A stretch of 32,035 nt of DNA, taken from positions 1 to 32,035 of the forward strand of contig JAIPBJ010000034.1 of assembly GCA_021739625.1 (NCBI GenBank). Direction: 5' to 3'. The position numbers were made by a program, and so were the translations under genes. The stretch is from Flavobacteriales bacterium. Lineage in GTDB: Bacteria; Bacteroidota; Bacteroidia; UBA10329. The notes below the pieces were generated by a model that worked only from the letters and a program-made list of their open reading frames with translations, did no database searches and had not been told where the DNA came from. How positions within the stretch are numbered: position 1 is the first letter of the stretch; each line of letters starts with the position of its first letter. Below, piece after piece: positions 15,750 to 23,669 of this stretch.

Positions 15750-16609
15750 TGCTTCAACTTCAATCGGTCAATATCCTTCTGCAACAGGTAGTTGGCCTCT
15801 TCATGGCCTTTGGCTGTGGCATTGAGCGCGAGACTGAAAAGCTTGACCAATGCGTGGTTGTGCGAATAATCTATCCAACCGTTGGTGATGCTGTCGAAGT
15901 ATGGCAGGGCGTTCCGAGTGTGCGTCCAAAGCCCGCGTTGGAGCGCGTTGGCAGATGCCCCACCGTAGCGCACCTCACAGATGTAATTGTCCTGAGCATC
16001 GAGGAAGAGATAGATGGGGTGCTTTCTGCCTTTGCCCTGACTTCTTCCACTAAAACTCTCCCCTTTGCCGATGTAAATTATTCTCGCTGTCTGCGTCACG
16101 GCCTTCGCATGGTCGAAGATCATGATGTTGCACTGCTTCAATGCCTCATTGTAAATCAAAGGCATCACATTCACATTCAGAAAATCACCGAAGGCATCTG
16201 ACCCGAATATGGCCTTGATCTGCTTCCTGTCTGTGATGTCTTTTCCCTGCGATTCCAGATAGGGGAACATCTTCTGGTCGCTGTCTGTGGAGAGTTGCAA
16301 TGGCCCGTCACCGTAGGCTTTCAGGCTAACAGGGAACTGCGCCTTGCTCAGTTCGTTGATGATGACGATGTCCTCCTCCCGTTCCTTGGCCCTGAAAAGG
16401 TCCTTGCCCACATGGATGCTCTTGAAGTCATACATGAACTGATTGATGAACTCGGCAATTCCTATCTCGGCCAGATCACCGTGCGTCTTGTTGCCTATGA
16501 GCCGCATGGTGAAGATGTTGCTCAAGGTGTTCACCACCAGATGACGCTCCTTGCTCACCAGCAGTTTGAACCGCTGCTTAAAATCATCGTAGGGATTGAG
16601 GTTTGCCAT
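15746..16609 (-). CDS. Putative type II restriction endonuclease
   Basis: A 287-residue protein encoded just upstream of, and overlapping by 4 bases, a D12 adenine methyltransferase; this place is the main evidence for the call. I do not recognise the family. A plausible PD-(D/E)xK core can be drawn: Glu48 in a helix (THGDLAEIGIAEF), Asp80 at the end of an acidic stretch (EREED), then a hydrophobic strand and Ser95-Leu96-Lys97 (FPVSLKAYG). A Ser in place of the usual Asp/Glu before Lys is known in the Cfr10I/NgoMIV group, where a helix Glu takes over; the same swap is guessed here. ATG 16609 has a perfect -7 promoter element 39 bases upstream. Confidence 0.7.
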   Translation of the reverse strand: MANLNPYDDFKQRFKLLVSKERHLVVNTLSNIFTMRLIGNKTHGDLAEIGIAEFINQFMYDFKSIHVGKDLFRAKEREEDIVIINELSKAQFPVSLKAYGDGPLQLSTDSDQKMFPYLESQGKDITDRKQIKAIFGSDAFGDFLNVNVMPLIYNEALKQCNIMIFDHAKAVTQTARIIYIGKGESFSGRSQGKGRKHPIYLFLDAQDNYICEVRYGGASANALQRGLWTHTRNALPYFDSITNGWIDYSHNHALVKLFSLALNATAKGHEEANYLLQKDIDRLKLKQ

Positions 16610-16648
16610 GCGGGTACTGTGCGGTTGAGGTTATGGAGGAGCAGACCT

Positions 16649-16656
16649 CAAACATA
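16649..16656 (-). promoter_or_regulatory. Predicted -7 promoter element of the restriction-modification operon
   Basis: Minus-strand TATGTTTG is a perfect TAnnTTTG, 39 bases upstream of the endonuclease ATG. A TTTG at 16685-16682 lies 25 bases further upstream, somewhat beyond the usual 19-21. Confidence 0.5.
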
Positions 16657-16782
16657 GTTATTGTTGCGCCCTCGCCCAGTTCAAATTTGATACATGACCA
16701 CTCATCTCTGAACGAATTGGATTCGGATGGAATGCACTTTTGACCTATTTCAGATGCCTGACCGCCCCAACTTGTCTTTCCG

Positions 16783-16790
16783 CAACTTTG
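16783..16790 (+). promoter_or_regulatory. Possible -7 promoter element of the OstA-like gene
   Basis: CAACTTTG differs from TAnnTTTG at the first base and ends 21 bases before the ATG at 16812. No -33 element is apparent, so this rests on the -7 match and the recurring spacing. Confidence 0.3.
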
Positions 16791-16811
16791 CACGCCTGTT
16801 ATCATCCGCTG

Positions 16812-18341
16812 ATGTCGCTGTTCCGTGCCATGCTCTTGACGCTCGTTGCCATTCAGGCTGCAACATGCGTGGCATACGCGCAGGAGGCTGCCAAGAAGAA
16901 GCGAAGGATAGAGCTGCGCCATGCCGATGTGTTGGAGTATGATGAGTCGCTGGGGCAAAAGGCAAGGAGACTGCTGGGCAACGTGGCCTTTGAGCACGAG
17001 GGCGCGCTGATGTATTGCGACAGCGCCTATCTCTATGAGAACAACAGTCTCGATGCGTTCTCGAATGTGCGCATCAACAAGGGCGACAGCATCAAGCTGT
17101 TCTGCAAGAAATTGAACTACAACGGTGATATTGAACTGGCCAAGGCACGTGAGGCGGTGCGGATGGAAGACCGCAAGATGACCGTCATCAGCGAGGCGTT
17201 GGACTACGATATGGCCAAGGACCAGGCATGGTATCTCGACAATGGCACAGTGCTGAGTGCCGAGAACACGCTTACCAGTCGCATCGGCTATTACTTCAGC
17301 AAAATGGAGGAGGCCTTCTTCAAGGATGATGTGAAACTGGTGAACAGCCGATACACGCTGTGGGCCGACACGCTGCGCTACAACGCCCGCACCGAGGTGG
17401 CGTTCTTCCTCGGCCCCACCCGCATCGTGAGCAAGGAGAACACGGTGCTCTGCACGCGGGGCTGGTATGATACCGAGCGCGACATCTCTCAGTTCAGCCA
17501 TCGGCCCACCATGCTCAGCAAGGATCAGAGCATCACGGGCGACAGCATCTATTTCAACAAGAATTACGGTTTTGGCAAGGCCATCGGCAACGTGGAGGTG
17601 GCAGACACTTCGGAGAAGGTGCTGCTTACCGGAAGACTCGCCAAGTATTTCGAGAAAGGTTCCATGGTGCTGATGACCGACAGCGCGCTGATGGTGCAGG
17701 ACATGGGCGGTGATTCGCTGTACCTGCATGGCGACACGTTGCTGAGCATTGTGGACACGCTCTTGGACAGGCGCATCCTGTTCGCATTCCACCGCACCAA
17801 ATTCTTCAAGAGCGACATGCAAGGCAAGTGCGATTCGCTGGTCTATTCCTACGTGGACAGCACCATCCGCCTCTATGACGACCCTATCATCTGGAGCGAT
17901 GAGAATCAGCTCACATCAGACAGCACTTGGATTCAGATGCGCAATGGCAGGGCCGATAAGCTCTATATGAAACGCAACGCCATCATCATTTCTGAGGAGG
18001 ACTCTGTGCTGCGCTACTACAACCAGATCAAAGGCCGGGAGATGGTAGGCCATTTCAAGGACGGACGACTTCATCGTGTGGATGCCGAGGGCGATGCGGA
18101 GACCATCTATTTCGGCAGCGAGGAGGGCACCGAGGCCGAGAATGTGAACCGCGCCAAGAGCAGCAGACTCTATATCATCATCGAGTCGCAGAAGGTGAAG
18201 CAGATCACCTTCCTCAGTCAGCCCGATGCCACGCTCTTCCCCATCAAAGAGGTGAAGGCCGATGAGATGCGGTTGGAGGGTTTCCGTTGGCGCATAGCCG
18301 AAAGGCCGATGAAGGTGCCTGACATCTTCGTCTGGGAGTGA
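16812..18341 (+). CDS. OstA-like protein (LPS-transport periplasmic domain family)
   Basis: A 509-residue exported protein. The ATG at 16812 starts a signal peptide (MSLFRAMLLTLVAIQAA, cut near AYAQE). An ATG at 16740 is also in frame but places extra residues before the signal peptide and lies upstream of the possible promoter. The mature part has the repeating short beta-strand pattern of OstA/LptA proteins, with recurring phrases such as NVAFEHEGALMYCDSA, LNYNGD and GNVEVADTSEKVLLTG. In Gram-negative bacteria this fold bridges lipopolysaccharide across the periplasm; large OstA-like proteins are common in Bacteroidota, but their exact task is not settled. It is convergent with the cation transporter gene, with six bases between the stops. 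Confidence 0.88.
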   Translation: MSLFRAMLLTLVAIQAATCVAYAQEAAKKKRRIELRHADVLEYDESLGQKARRLLGNVAFEHEGALMYCDSAYLYENNSLDAFSNVRINKGDSIKLFCKKLNYNGDIELAKAREAVRMEDRKMTVISEALDYDMAKDQAWYLDNGTVLSAENTLTSRIGYYFSKMEEAFFKDDVKLVNSRYTLWADTLRYNARTEVAFFLGPTRIVSKENTVLCTRGWYDTERDISQFSHRPTMLSKDQSITGDSIYFNKNYGFGKAIGNVEVADTSEKVLLTGRLAKYFEKGSMVLMTDSALMVQDMGGDSLYLHGDTLLSIVDTLLDRRILFAFHRTKFFKSDMQGKCDSLVYSYVDSTIRLYDDPIIWSDENQLTSDSTWIQMRNGRADKLYMKRNAIIISEEDSVLRYYNQIKGREMVGHFKDGRLHRVDAEGDAETIYFGSEEGTEAENVNRAKSSRLYIIIESQKVKQITFLSQPDATLFPIKEVKADEMRLEGFRWRIAERPMKVPDIFVWE

Positions 18342-18347
18342 GTCCTC

Positions 18348-19334
18348 TCAATGCTTACGGTTGAGGGTCACATTGTCGAGGCCCCAATCCACGCGCTGCT
18401 CGAAGGGGCTGGTTCTCACAGGGCAATCTTTTACTGTGCAGATGCGGCAGGATGAGGGCAGGCAAGGGTCGGCATGCACGAACATCTCCAATCCTTCAGG
18501 ATGCTTGGCCGCGATGGTCTTCTCTATGAGGTCTATCTGGTCATGGGCCTGTTTCACCGTCAGATAGTGTGGCATGGTCACATGGCAGTCCACATGCACC
18601 AGTTTCCCGAATTTGATGACCCGCAGGTTGTGGAGGTCTATCCAGTGAGGGTTGCGCTGGTCCTCCAGCTCATCAATGATGCCCGCGATCAGCCCGAAGT
18701 CGGCCTCGTCCATGATGCCGGCCAATGATTTCCTGACCTCCCGGAATCCGGTCCATGCAATGAACACCCCGAATCCGATGGCGATCACCGCATCGAGCCA
18801 TAGCACGCCCGTGAGCATGACCACCGCAAGGCCGGTGACCAGTCCGAGCGAGGTATAGGCATCACTTTTCAGGTGCTTGCCACTGGCTATCATGGTAACT
18901 GAGAGGTAAGTCCTTCCGAAGCGCTCAGTGAACCATCCCAACAGGTAGTTCACCGCCCCGGCCGCTGCGGTGAGCCAGATTCCGATGTCGAGCGAAGTGA
19001 GTTCATAACTGGGTTGCAGCAGGTCGTGAACGGACTGATAGACAATGGCCGCACCGGCCAGCACGATGAGTGTTCCCTCCAGGCCAGCACTCAGAAATTC
19101 GATCTTACCATGTCCATAGGGGTGGTCGTAATCCCGGGGTTTGGCCGCCAGTATGAGGCTGTAGAGGGCAAAGGCCCCGGCCACCACATTGATGATGCTC
19201 TCCAGTGCATCGCTGAGGATGGCATTGGAACCCGTGATGCCGAATGCCGCGAATTTCACCGCCATGAGCACGGCACCTGCGCTTAGCGCGAACGCCTGGA
19301 ATCGGATATGTCTGTGGTCGCCCGGTGGCAGCAT
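18348..19334 (-). CDS. Cation diffusion facilitator (CDF) transporter
   Basis: A 328-residue metal-ion efflux protein. The N-terminal two thirds have about six membrane helices, with the metal-site segment SNAILSDALESIINVVAG in helix 2 and HPYGHGKIEFLSAGLEG after helix 3, both marks of the CDF family. A cytoplasmic domain follows, ending in a Cys-rich tail (CLPSSCRICTVKDCP) that may bind metal. CDF proteins export zinc, iron, manganese or similar ions in exchange for protons; the ion here is not assigned. ATG 19334 is preferred over ATG 19382 because the extra 16 residues are Arg- and Pro-rich and unlike the family. It is divergent from the ketopantoate-reductase-like gene. Confidence 0.92.
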   Translation of the reverse strand: MLPPGDHRHIRFQAFALSAGAVLMAVKFAAFGITGSNAILSDALESIINVVAGAFALYSLILAAKPRDYDHPYGHGKIEFLSAGLEGTLIVLAGAAIVYQSVHDLLQPSYELTSLDIGIWLTAAAGAVNYLLGWFTERFGRTYLSVTMIASGKHLKSDAYTSLGLVTGLAVVMLTGVLWLDAVIAIGFGVFIAWTGFREVRKSLAGIMDEADFGLIAGIIDELEDQRNPHWIDLHNLRVIKFGKLVHVDCHVTMPHYLTVKQAHDQIDLIEKTIAAKHPEGLEMFVHADPCLPSSCRICTVKDCPVRTSPFEQRVDWGLDNVTLNRKH

Positions 19335-19410
19335 GGCGGTCAAAGGTCGTGCGAATGGGCGTTGCCGGACCTGTCTTCGCATGATCCTTTTTCAGACCTT
19401 GTGCCTCACG

Positions 19411-20418
19411 ATGAAACACATTCTTTTCTATGGTTCTGGGGCAGTGAATCTTTCGCTGATCGGGTGGTTGGACAGAAAGGACCTGCGCATCACCGTGTTG
19501 GCACGGGAGGGATCAGCCACAGCCATCGGCAGTCACGGGGTGCGGGTCGAATGCCGTGGGCTGGTGTCAGTTGCGCGGCCCAAGGTGGTCACATCACTTT
19601 CGGATGCAGACCGTCCAGACCTGATCGTGATCGGGGTGAAAGCATACTCCCTCGATGAGGTGGTGTCGGACATCCTTGCCAACTATGACCGTGAGATGCC
19701 AGTGCTCTCTGTGCTCAACGGCATCCGCCATGTGGACTATCTGAGTTCCAAGTTCACCAATGCCTTTTTTGCCACCATCTGTTTCAATGCCTATCGCACA
19801 GAACCTTGGGCCGCAGTGGCCATGTCGCGCGGGCCATTGGTGTTCACATGGTCGCGTGCGGCAGACAAGCGCATCAGGCGTGCGACCTTCGACCTGCTGA
19901 AGGGCAGGGTGGAGGCCATGCAGGGTTCGGATGCTCAGGATGTGGCCTACAACAAGTTGATCGTGAACCTTGCCAATGCGCTGATGACCATGGTCGGTTT
20001 CCATGACCATCGCGACCGCGACATTGCCCAACTGCAGCACATCGCCTCGCGGGTCATGTGGGAAGGGGTGAAGGTGCTGAAGGCCAACGGGGTGAAAGAA
20101 CAGCGGATTCCGGGCCTGCCCACGTGGCGGATGTTGTGGATGGGACGTTATATGCCGCAGTTCATCACCGTGCCCATTTTCCGCAAGAAGATGGCCGCAT
20201 CGGCCATCAACAGCATGGCACAGGATGTTGAGCGTGGCTGCCAGACCGAACTGGAAGAGATCAACGGCCGCTTTCTTTCTCTGGCCGATAGGTCCAGCGT
20301 GCCGGTCCCATACAACCGGGCCGTCTATCAGATCTTCAAGGAATGGGTGGCATCGGCTGCCGGGCCGCTTTCTCCTGCCGAGGTGCTCTTGCGCATCAGA
20401 TCGGTGAGCTCCAAGTAG
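19411..20418 (+). CDS. Ketopantoate reductase-like oxidoreductase (ApbA/PanE family)
   Basis: A 335-residue NADPH-dependent reductase. It opens MKHILFYGSGAVNLSLIGWL, a Rossmann fold whose loop reads GSGAVN instead of the family's usual GxGxxG, then has IVIGVKAYSLDEVV and VLSVLNGI, which correspond to the family's VKxxQ and QNG regions but with changes (Tyr for the usual Thr/Gln; no Gln before NG). The C-terminal helical domain has YNKLIVNLANAL, matching the conserved Lys-x-x-x-Asn. PanE reduces ketopantoate for pantothenate and CoA synthesis. Because of the altered motifs the substrate may differ. The 3' end overlaps the convergent uridine kinase gene by 91 bases. Confidence 0.78.
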   Translation: MKHILFYGSGAVNLSLIGWLDRKDLRITVLAREGSATAIGSHGVRVECRGLVSVARPKVVTSLSDADRPDLIVIGVKAYSLDEVVSDILANYDREMPVLSVLNGIRHVDYLSSKFTNAFFATICFNAYRTEPWAAVAMSRGPLVFTWSRAADKRIRRATFDLLKGRVEAMQGSDAQDVAYNKLIVNLANALMTMVGFHDHRDRDIAQLQHIASRVMWEGVKVLKANGVKEQRIPGLPTWRMLWMGRYMPQFITVPIFRKKMAASAINSMAQDVERGCQTELEEINGRFLSLADRSSVPVPYNRAVYQIFKEWVASAAGPLSPAEVLLRIRSVSSK

Positions 20419-21032
20419 CGCAGGTGATTGCACAGCACCTGCAGTCCCTTGTCGTAGGTGATGTTGTTGGTGATGACCAGATGGGCCTCATCGCGATAGG
20501 GTTTCAGGAATTTCTTGTAGGATGGCAGCACATGGTTGTCCCACTGATAGCGCACTGTCGTCTCACTGTAGCCCCTTTCCAAGGCATCGCGCTGAATTCT
20601 GCGCTGGAGTTTGATTTCCTCCCTCACATCGAGATATACCCGTAGGTCGAGCAGGTCGCGGATCTCCTTGTAGTGGAATACGAAAAGCCCTTCGACCACG
20701 ATGATCGGGGCAGAATGCAGGGTCCGTGTTGCGGGCTCCACTGCGGGATTGTTGAAGTTGTATTCCTGCTTCGTAATGGGGTTGCCAGAGATCAGGGTCA
20801 GCACATCGCTGTGGAATGCACCGCGGTCAATGGACGTGGGAAGGTCGTAGTTCACCTCGCCCTGCTCATCGCGCTGCTGTTCATCTTTGGGACGGTAGTA
20901 ATTGTCCTGCGACACTACGCAGATGCTTCCCTCGGGCATGGCCAACTGCATCTCACGCAGGAACGAGGTCTTGCCAGAGGCACTGCCGCCCGCAATTCCC
21001 AACACATATCGGCCTGGATGGCGGTATCTCAT
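20328..21032 (-). CDS. udk: Uridine kinase family protein
   Basis: A 234-residue P-loop kinase. The Walker A motif GGSASGKTS is at residues 15-23, and VVSQDNYYRP, DLPTSIDRGAF and VVEGLFVFH follow in the order seen in uridine-cytidine kinases, which phosphorylate uridine to UMP in pyrimidine salvage. The last 22 residues or so (from MRKSTSAGES) have no clear family counterpart and are encoded in the 91 bases that overlap the convergent reductase gene. A perfect promoter -7 element ends only 8 bases before the ATG, which predicts a very short leader. It follows the L-2-hydroxyglutarate oxidase gene by 47 bases. Confidence 0.9.
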   Translation of the reverse strand: MRYRHPGRYVLGIAGGSASGKTSFLREMQLAMPEGSICVVSQDNYYRPKDEQQRDEQGEVNYDLPTSIDRGAFHSDVLTLISGNPITKQEYNFNNPAVEPATRTLHSAPIIVVEGLFVFHYKEIRDLLDLRVYLDVREEIKLQRRIQRDALERGYSETTVRYQWDNHVLPSYKKFLKPYRDEAHLVITNNITYDKGLQVLCNHLRYLELTDLMRKSTSAGESGPAADATHSLKI

Positions 21033-21040
21033 TCGGGCGG

Positions 21041-21048
21041 CAAATATA
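21041..21048 (-). promoter_or_regulatory. Predicted -7 promoter element of udk
   Basis: Minus-strand TATATTTG is a perfect TAnnTTTG. Only 8 bases separate it from the ATG at 21032, so the message may have almost no leader. No -33 element was found. Confidence 0.5.
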
Positions 21049-21079
21049 AAGGCCCAATGACGGGGCGCAGGGATCAGGA

Positions 21080-22309
21080 CTACATCGGATTCTGTCCGAA
21101 CCGTTCCATCGCCATTCTCCTGATCTCTTCACCGATGGAAAGGCTGGCCGTGGCGGCAGGGCTGGGCGCGTTGAGTACGTGGAGGGCATTTCCACGCTGC
21201 TCTATTCGGAAATCATCGATGGTCTCGCCATCGGACCCAAGGGCCATGGCGCGCACTCCTGCACGGCCAGGAACGAGGTCGTCCATGACGAGTGATGGCA
21301 CCAGACGTTGAAGCGTGTGCAGGAACAACCGTTTGCTGAATGCCCTCCGATATTCGTCCAACCCGAACCTCCAATGCTTGAAAAAGAGTTTCCAGGTTCC
21401 TTGGAATGCCAATGCCTCGGCCGTGTCGCGCAGGTTGAAGTCGGTCTTGCCATAGCCCTCGCGCTTGAAGGTGAACACCGCATTGGGGCCGCACTCCACG
21501 CTTCCGTCAGTCATTCTGGTGAAATGCACACCGAGGAAAGGGAATTCGGGATTCGGAACGGGATAGATCAGGTTGCGCACCTTGCCTTTGGCATGTTCGG
21601 CCAGTTCATAGTAATCGCCACGGAAACCAACGATGCGCATATCAAGGCTCAGGCCGTCCTGCATGGCCATCCTGTCCGACTGCAATCCTGAGCAGAACAC
21701 CGCATGACGGGCCTTGTAGGTTCCCTTCTCAGTACGTAGGCACTTGAGTTCTGCCTCATCATGGAAGGAGAACACCTTTTCGTTGAAGCGCACCTCGCTC
21801 CCGGGGTTGATGCCTTTGACCACCTCCAGCATCTTGGCCGTGGCGCCCACATAATCGATGATGCCGGTGTATGGCACCCAGATGCCTTTGATGCCGGTGC
21901 AGTGCGGCTCTATTTCGCTGATGCGCTCGGGGCCGATAAATTCAATATCGTTCAGACCGTTGGCCTTGCCGTTGGCGAACACCTTGTCCATCTGCGGAAG
22001 CTCGCGCGGGTCGGTGGCCACTATGATCTTGCCGCACACATCGTGCTTCACCCCGTGCTCCTTGGCAAAGGCGATGAGCATGTCCTTGCCCGCCACGCAG
22101 TTCTTGGCCTTGTAGGTTCCGGGCCTATAATAGATGCCTGAATGGATCACACCACTGTTGTGGCCCGTTTGGTGTGGGGCCGGCCGGTCTTCTTTCTCCA
22201 ACAGTAGGATCCTCAATTCAGGGTGTGCCTTCTGAATACTGTAGGCCGTGGCCGCACCTACGATGCCGCCCCCGATGATGCAGAAGTCAAAGATGTCCGG
22301 TTCGCGCAT
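21080..22309 (-). CDS. lhgO: L-2-hydroxyglutarate oxidase
   Basis: A 409-residue FAD-dependent oxidase. The dinucleotide-binding start FCIIGGGIVGAATAYSIQ is followed by LLLEKE and by HQTGHNSGVIHSGIYYRPGT, a signature of LhgO, then CGKIIVA and a C-terminal LVPGRAGVRA. The enzyme oxidises L-2-hydroxyglutarate, a side product of central metabolism, to 2-oxoglutarate. Length matches the family. It lies 12 bases after the DUF819 permease gene on the same strand. A promoter-like element overlaps the permease stop codon, so it may also be transcribed on its own. Whether the permease handles a related acid is only a guess from adjacency. Confidence 0.93.
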   Translation of the reverse strand: MREPDIFDFCIIGGGIVGAATAYSIQKAHPELRILLLEKEDRPAPHQTGHNSGVIHSGIYYRPGTYKAKNCVAGKDMLIAFAKEHGVKHDVCGKIIVATDPRELPQMDKVFANGKANGLNDIEFIGPERISEIEPHCTGIKGIWVPYTGIIDYVGATAKMLEVVKGINPGSEVRFNEKVFSFHDEAELKCLRTEKGTYKARHAVFCSGLQSDRMAMQDGLSLDMRIVGFRGDYYELAEHAKGKVRNLIYPVPNPEFPFLGVHFTRMTDGSVECGPNAVFTFKREGYGKTDFNLRDTAEALAFQGTWKLFFKHWRFGLDEYRRAFSKRLFLHTLQRLVPSLVMDDLVPGRAGVRAMALGSDGETIDDFRIEQRGNALHVLNAPSPAATASLSIGEEIRRMAMERFGQNPM

Positions 22310-22316
22310 GGGGACG

Positions 22317-22324
22317 CGAAATTA
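22317..22324 (-). promoter_or_regulatory. Possible -7 promoter element of lhgO
   Basis: Minus-strand TAATTTCG differs from TAnnTTTG at one base. Its first three bases are the stop codon TAA of the upstream permease, and it ends 7 bases before the lhgO ATG, implying a leader of only a few bases. Confidence 0.35.
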
Positions 22325-23479
22325 GTGGAACAGCAACCTGAACAGATTGGCGATTCCCAGCCCAAGATAATTGGCAATGGCATAGCCCACAAGCCCAGTG
22401 GTGAGGCCGCTCACCACAATGTCCTTGTTCTTGAGCACGCTGGCCACAGGGCCTATGAATGCGGGGCCGAAAATGCCTGCCACCGAAGTGATCAGCGCAG
22501 TGTCGGCATCCACCCTGAATATCCATGAGAGGAAGAAATGGAGAGAGATCGTTCCAAAAAGCACGCACGAAACATAGAAGAACATCAGCGGACTGCTCTG
22601 CAACAGATCACTGATGTTGCTCATGCTGCCGATGCCCAGACAGAAGATGAGCAGGAAGTACTCTCCGAACTCGTAGGTGCGCGGCAGATAGCGCACCCGT
22701 TTGAAGAACGATGCCGCTATGCTGAGCGTGGTCACCCCAAGAATGACATTGGGACCCGTGACCTGCCCATCGGCCACAAGCATCGAAAAACCGATGCTCA
22801 GGGCAAGAATGACCATTGAAAGCACAAACGCCATTGCCAGATATTTGGCAATGGTGCGCTTTCCGGAATCTTGCCGGTAGCGCTGATAGTGAAAGGTCTC
22901 CTCGCGGTCGGTCTCCTCCACCCGCACAAATGATGGCAGGAATTTCAGGGCTATCCGCTGCGCCACCGTGAGCAGAAGCAGCAGATAGATGCTACTGAGC
23001 ACAAGGTCGCAGGCATTCATGATGATGAAGGTTTCGTGGCCAGCGTTCAAAGCGGTGCCGATGGCGGAGAGGTTGGGAGTTCCGCCTGTATAGACCCCTA
23101 CCATCATGCCCGACAGTTTCCAGAACTCCAACCGGTCACCGTAATGTTTGAAGAAGAAAAAAGTGACCACGAATGAAGTGGTAAGAATGGAAACGACCGC
23201 CAGCGAGAACGAGAATACGGCCAGTTTGGCATAGCGCAGCCAGCTCATGAAATTGGTGGACAGCAGCATCAGCGAAATGGCCACTGGAATCGCCCCTTCA
23301 CCCAATTCTTGACTCACTTTCACATTTACCGGTGAATTGGGAAGATTGCCAGCCAGCAGCCCCAAGGCGTAGCACAGGATGACGGGGCCGATCATCCCCG
23401 CCATGCGGTTGCGTTTTGACAACTCAATGACCAGTGCGGGAAACACCAGCATTACAATCACCTGAAGCACTGCCGACAT
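22322..23479 (-). CDS. DUF819 family integral membrane protein
   Basis: A 385-residue inner-membrane protein with about ten or eleven hydrophobic segments. The wording VYTGGTPNLSAIGTAL in the middle and the tail SVAGIFGPAFIGPVASVLKN match the DUF819 (YjcL-like) family, which resembles two-fold symmetric secondary transporters. Substrate unknown. The frame is open to 23638, but ATG 23479 begins the first membrane helix (MSAVLQVIVMLVFPALV) and has a promoter element 17 bases upstream, so the extra 53 residues are rejected. It is first in a likely operon with lhgO and divergent from the 3-hydroxybutyryl-CoA dehydrogenase gene. Confidence 0.87.
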   Translation of the reverse strand: MSAVLQVIVMLVFPALVIELSKRNRMAGMIGPVILCYALGLLAGNLPNSPVNVKVSQELGEGAIPVAISLMLLSTNFMSWLRYAKLAVFSFSLAVVSILTTSFVVTFFFFKHYGDRLEFWKLSGMMVGVYTGGTPNLSAIGTALNAGHETFIIMNACDLVLSSIYLLLLLTVAQRIALKFLPSFVRVEETDREETFHYQRYRQDSGKRTIAKYLAMAFVLSMVILALSIGFSMLVADGQVTGPNVILGVTTLSIAASFFKRVRYLPRTYEFGEYFLLIFCLGIGSMSNISDLLQSSPLMFFYVSCVLFGTISLHFFLSWIFRVDADTALITSVAGIFGPAFIGPVASVLKNKDIVVSGLTTGLVGYAIANYLGLGIANLFRLLFH

Positions 23480-23496
23480 GAGATCTCTTGACCGCT

Positions 23497-23504
23497 CAAA
23501 GTAA
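23497..23504 (-). promoter_or_regulatory. Predicted -7 promoter element of the DUF819 gene
   Basis: Minus-strand TTACTTTG has one mismatch to TAnnTTTG and ends 17 bases before the ATG at 23479. A 7-bp inverted repeat (GCAATCG at 23506, CGATTGC at 23549) lies immediately upstream and could be an operator. Confidence 0.4.
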
Positions 23505-23641
23505 AGCAATCGACAGCAAAATGACGGTTTTGGAATGGATGCTTGCAACGATTGCATTCTGCCGTGTCTACCAATGGAATATGACAGGCCGAATCGTTGG
23601 AGTGGCCATTCCCTGTCATCAATTTCCCGACCGCTCACGGT

Positions 23642-23649
23642 TATATTCG
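23642..23649 (+). promoter_or_regulatory. Predicted -7 promoter element of the 3-hydroxybutyryl-CoA dehydrogenase gene
   Basis: TATATTCG has one mismatch to TAnnTTTG and ends 20 bases before the ATG at 23670. An AGGAG directly abuts the ATG, too close for a normal ribosome-binding site. Confidence 0.4.
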
Positions 23650-23669
23650 CGGCCCTAAATCAATAGGAG

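Noticed and set aside
16584-17822. A 412-residue minus-strand frame
   Set aside because: It is antisense to the OstA-like gene, which has a signal peptide and family motifs; the frame also runs into the restriction-enzyme start region.
23532-23612. GGAATGG/CCATTCC pair in the DUF819/dehydrogenase intergenic region
   Set aside because: The spacing is about 70 bases and 7-bp pairs at such distance are expected by chance.
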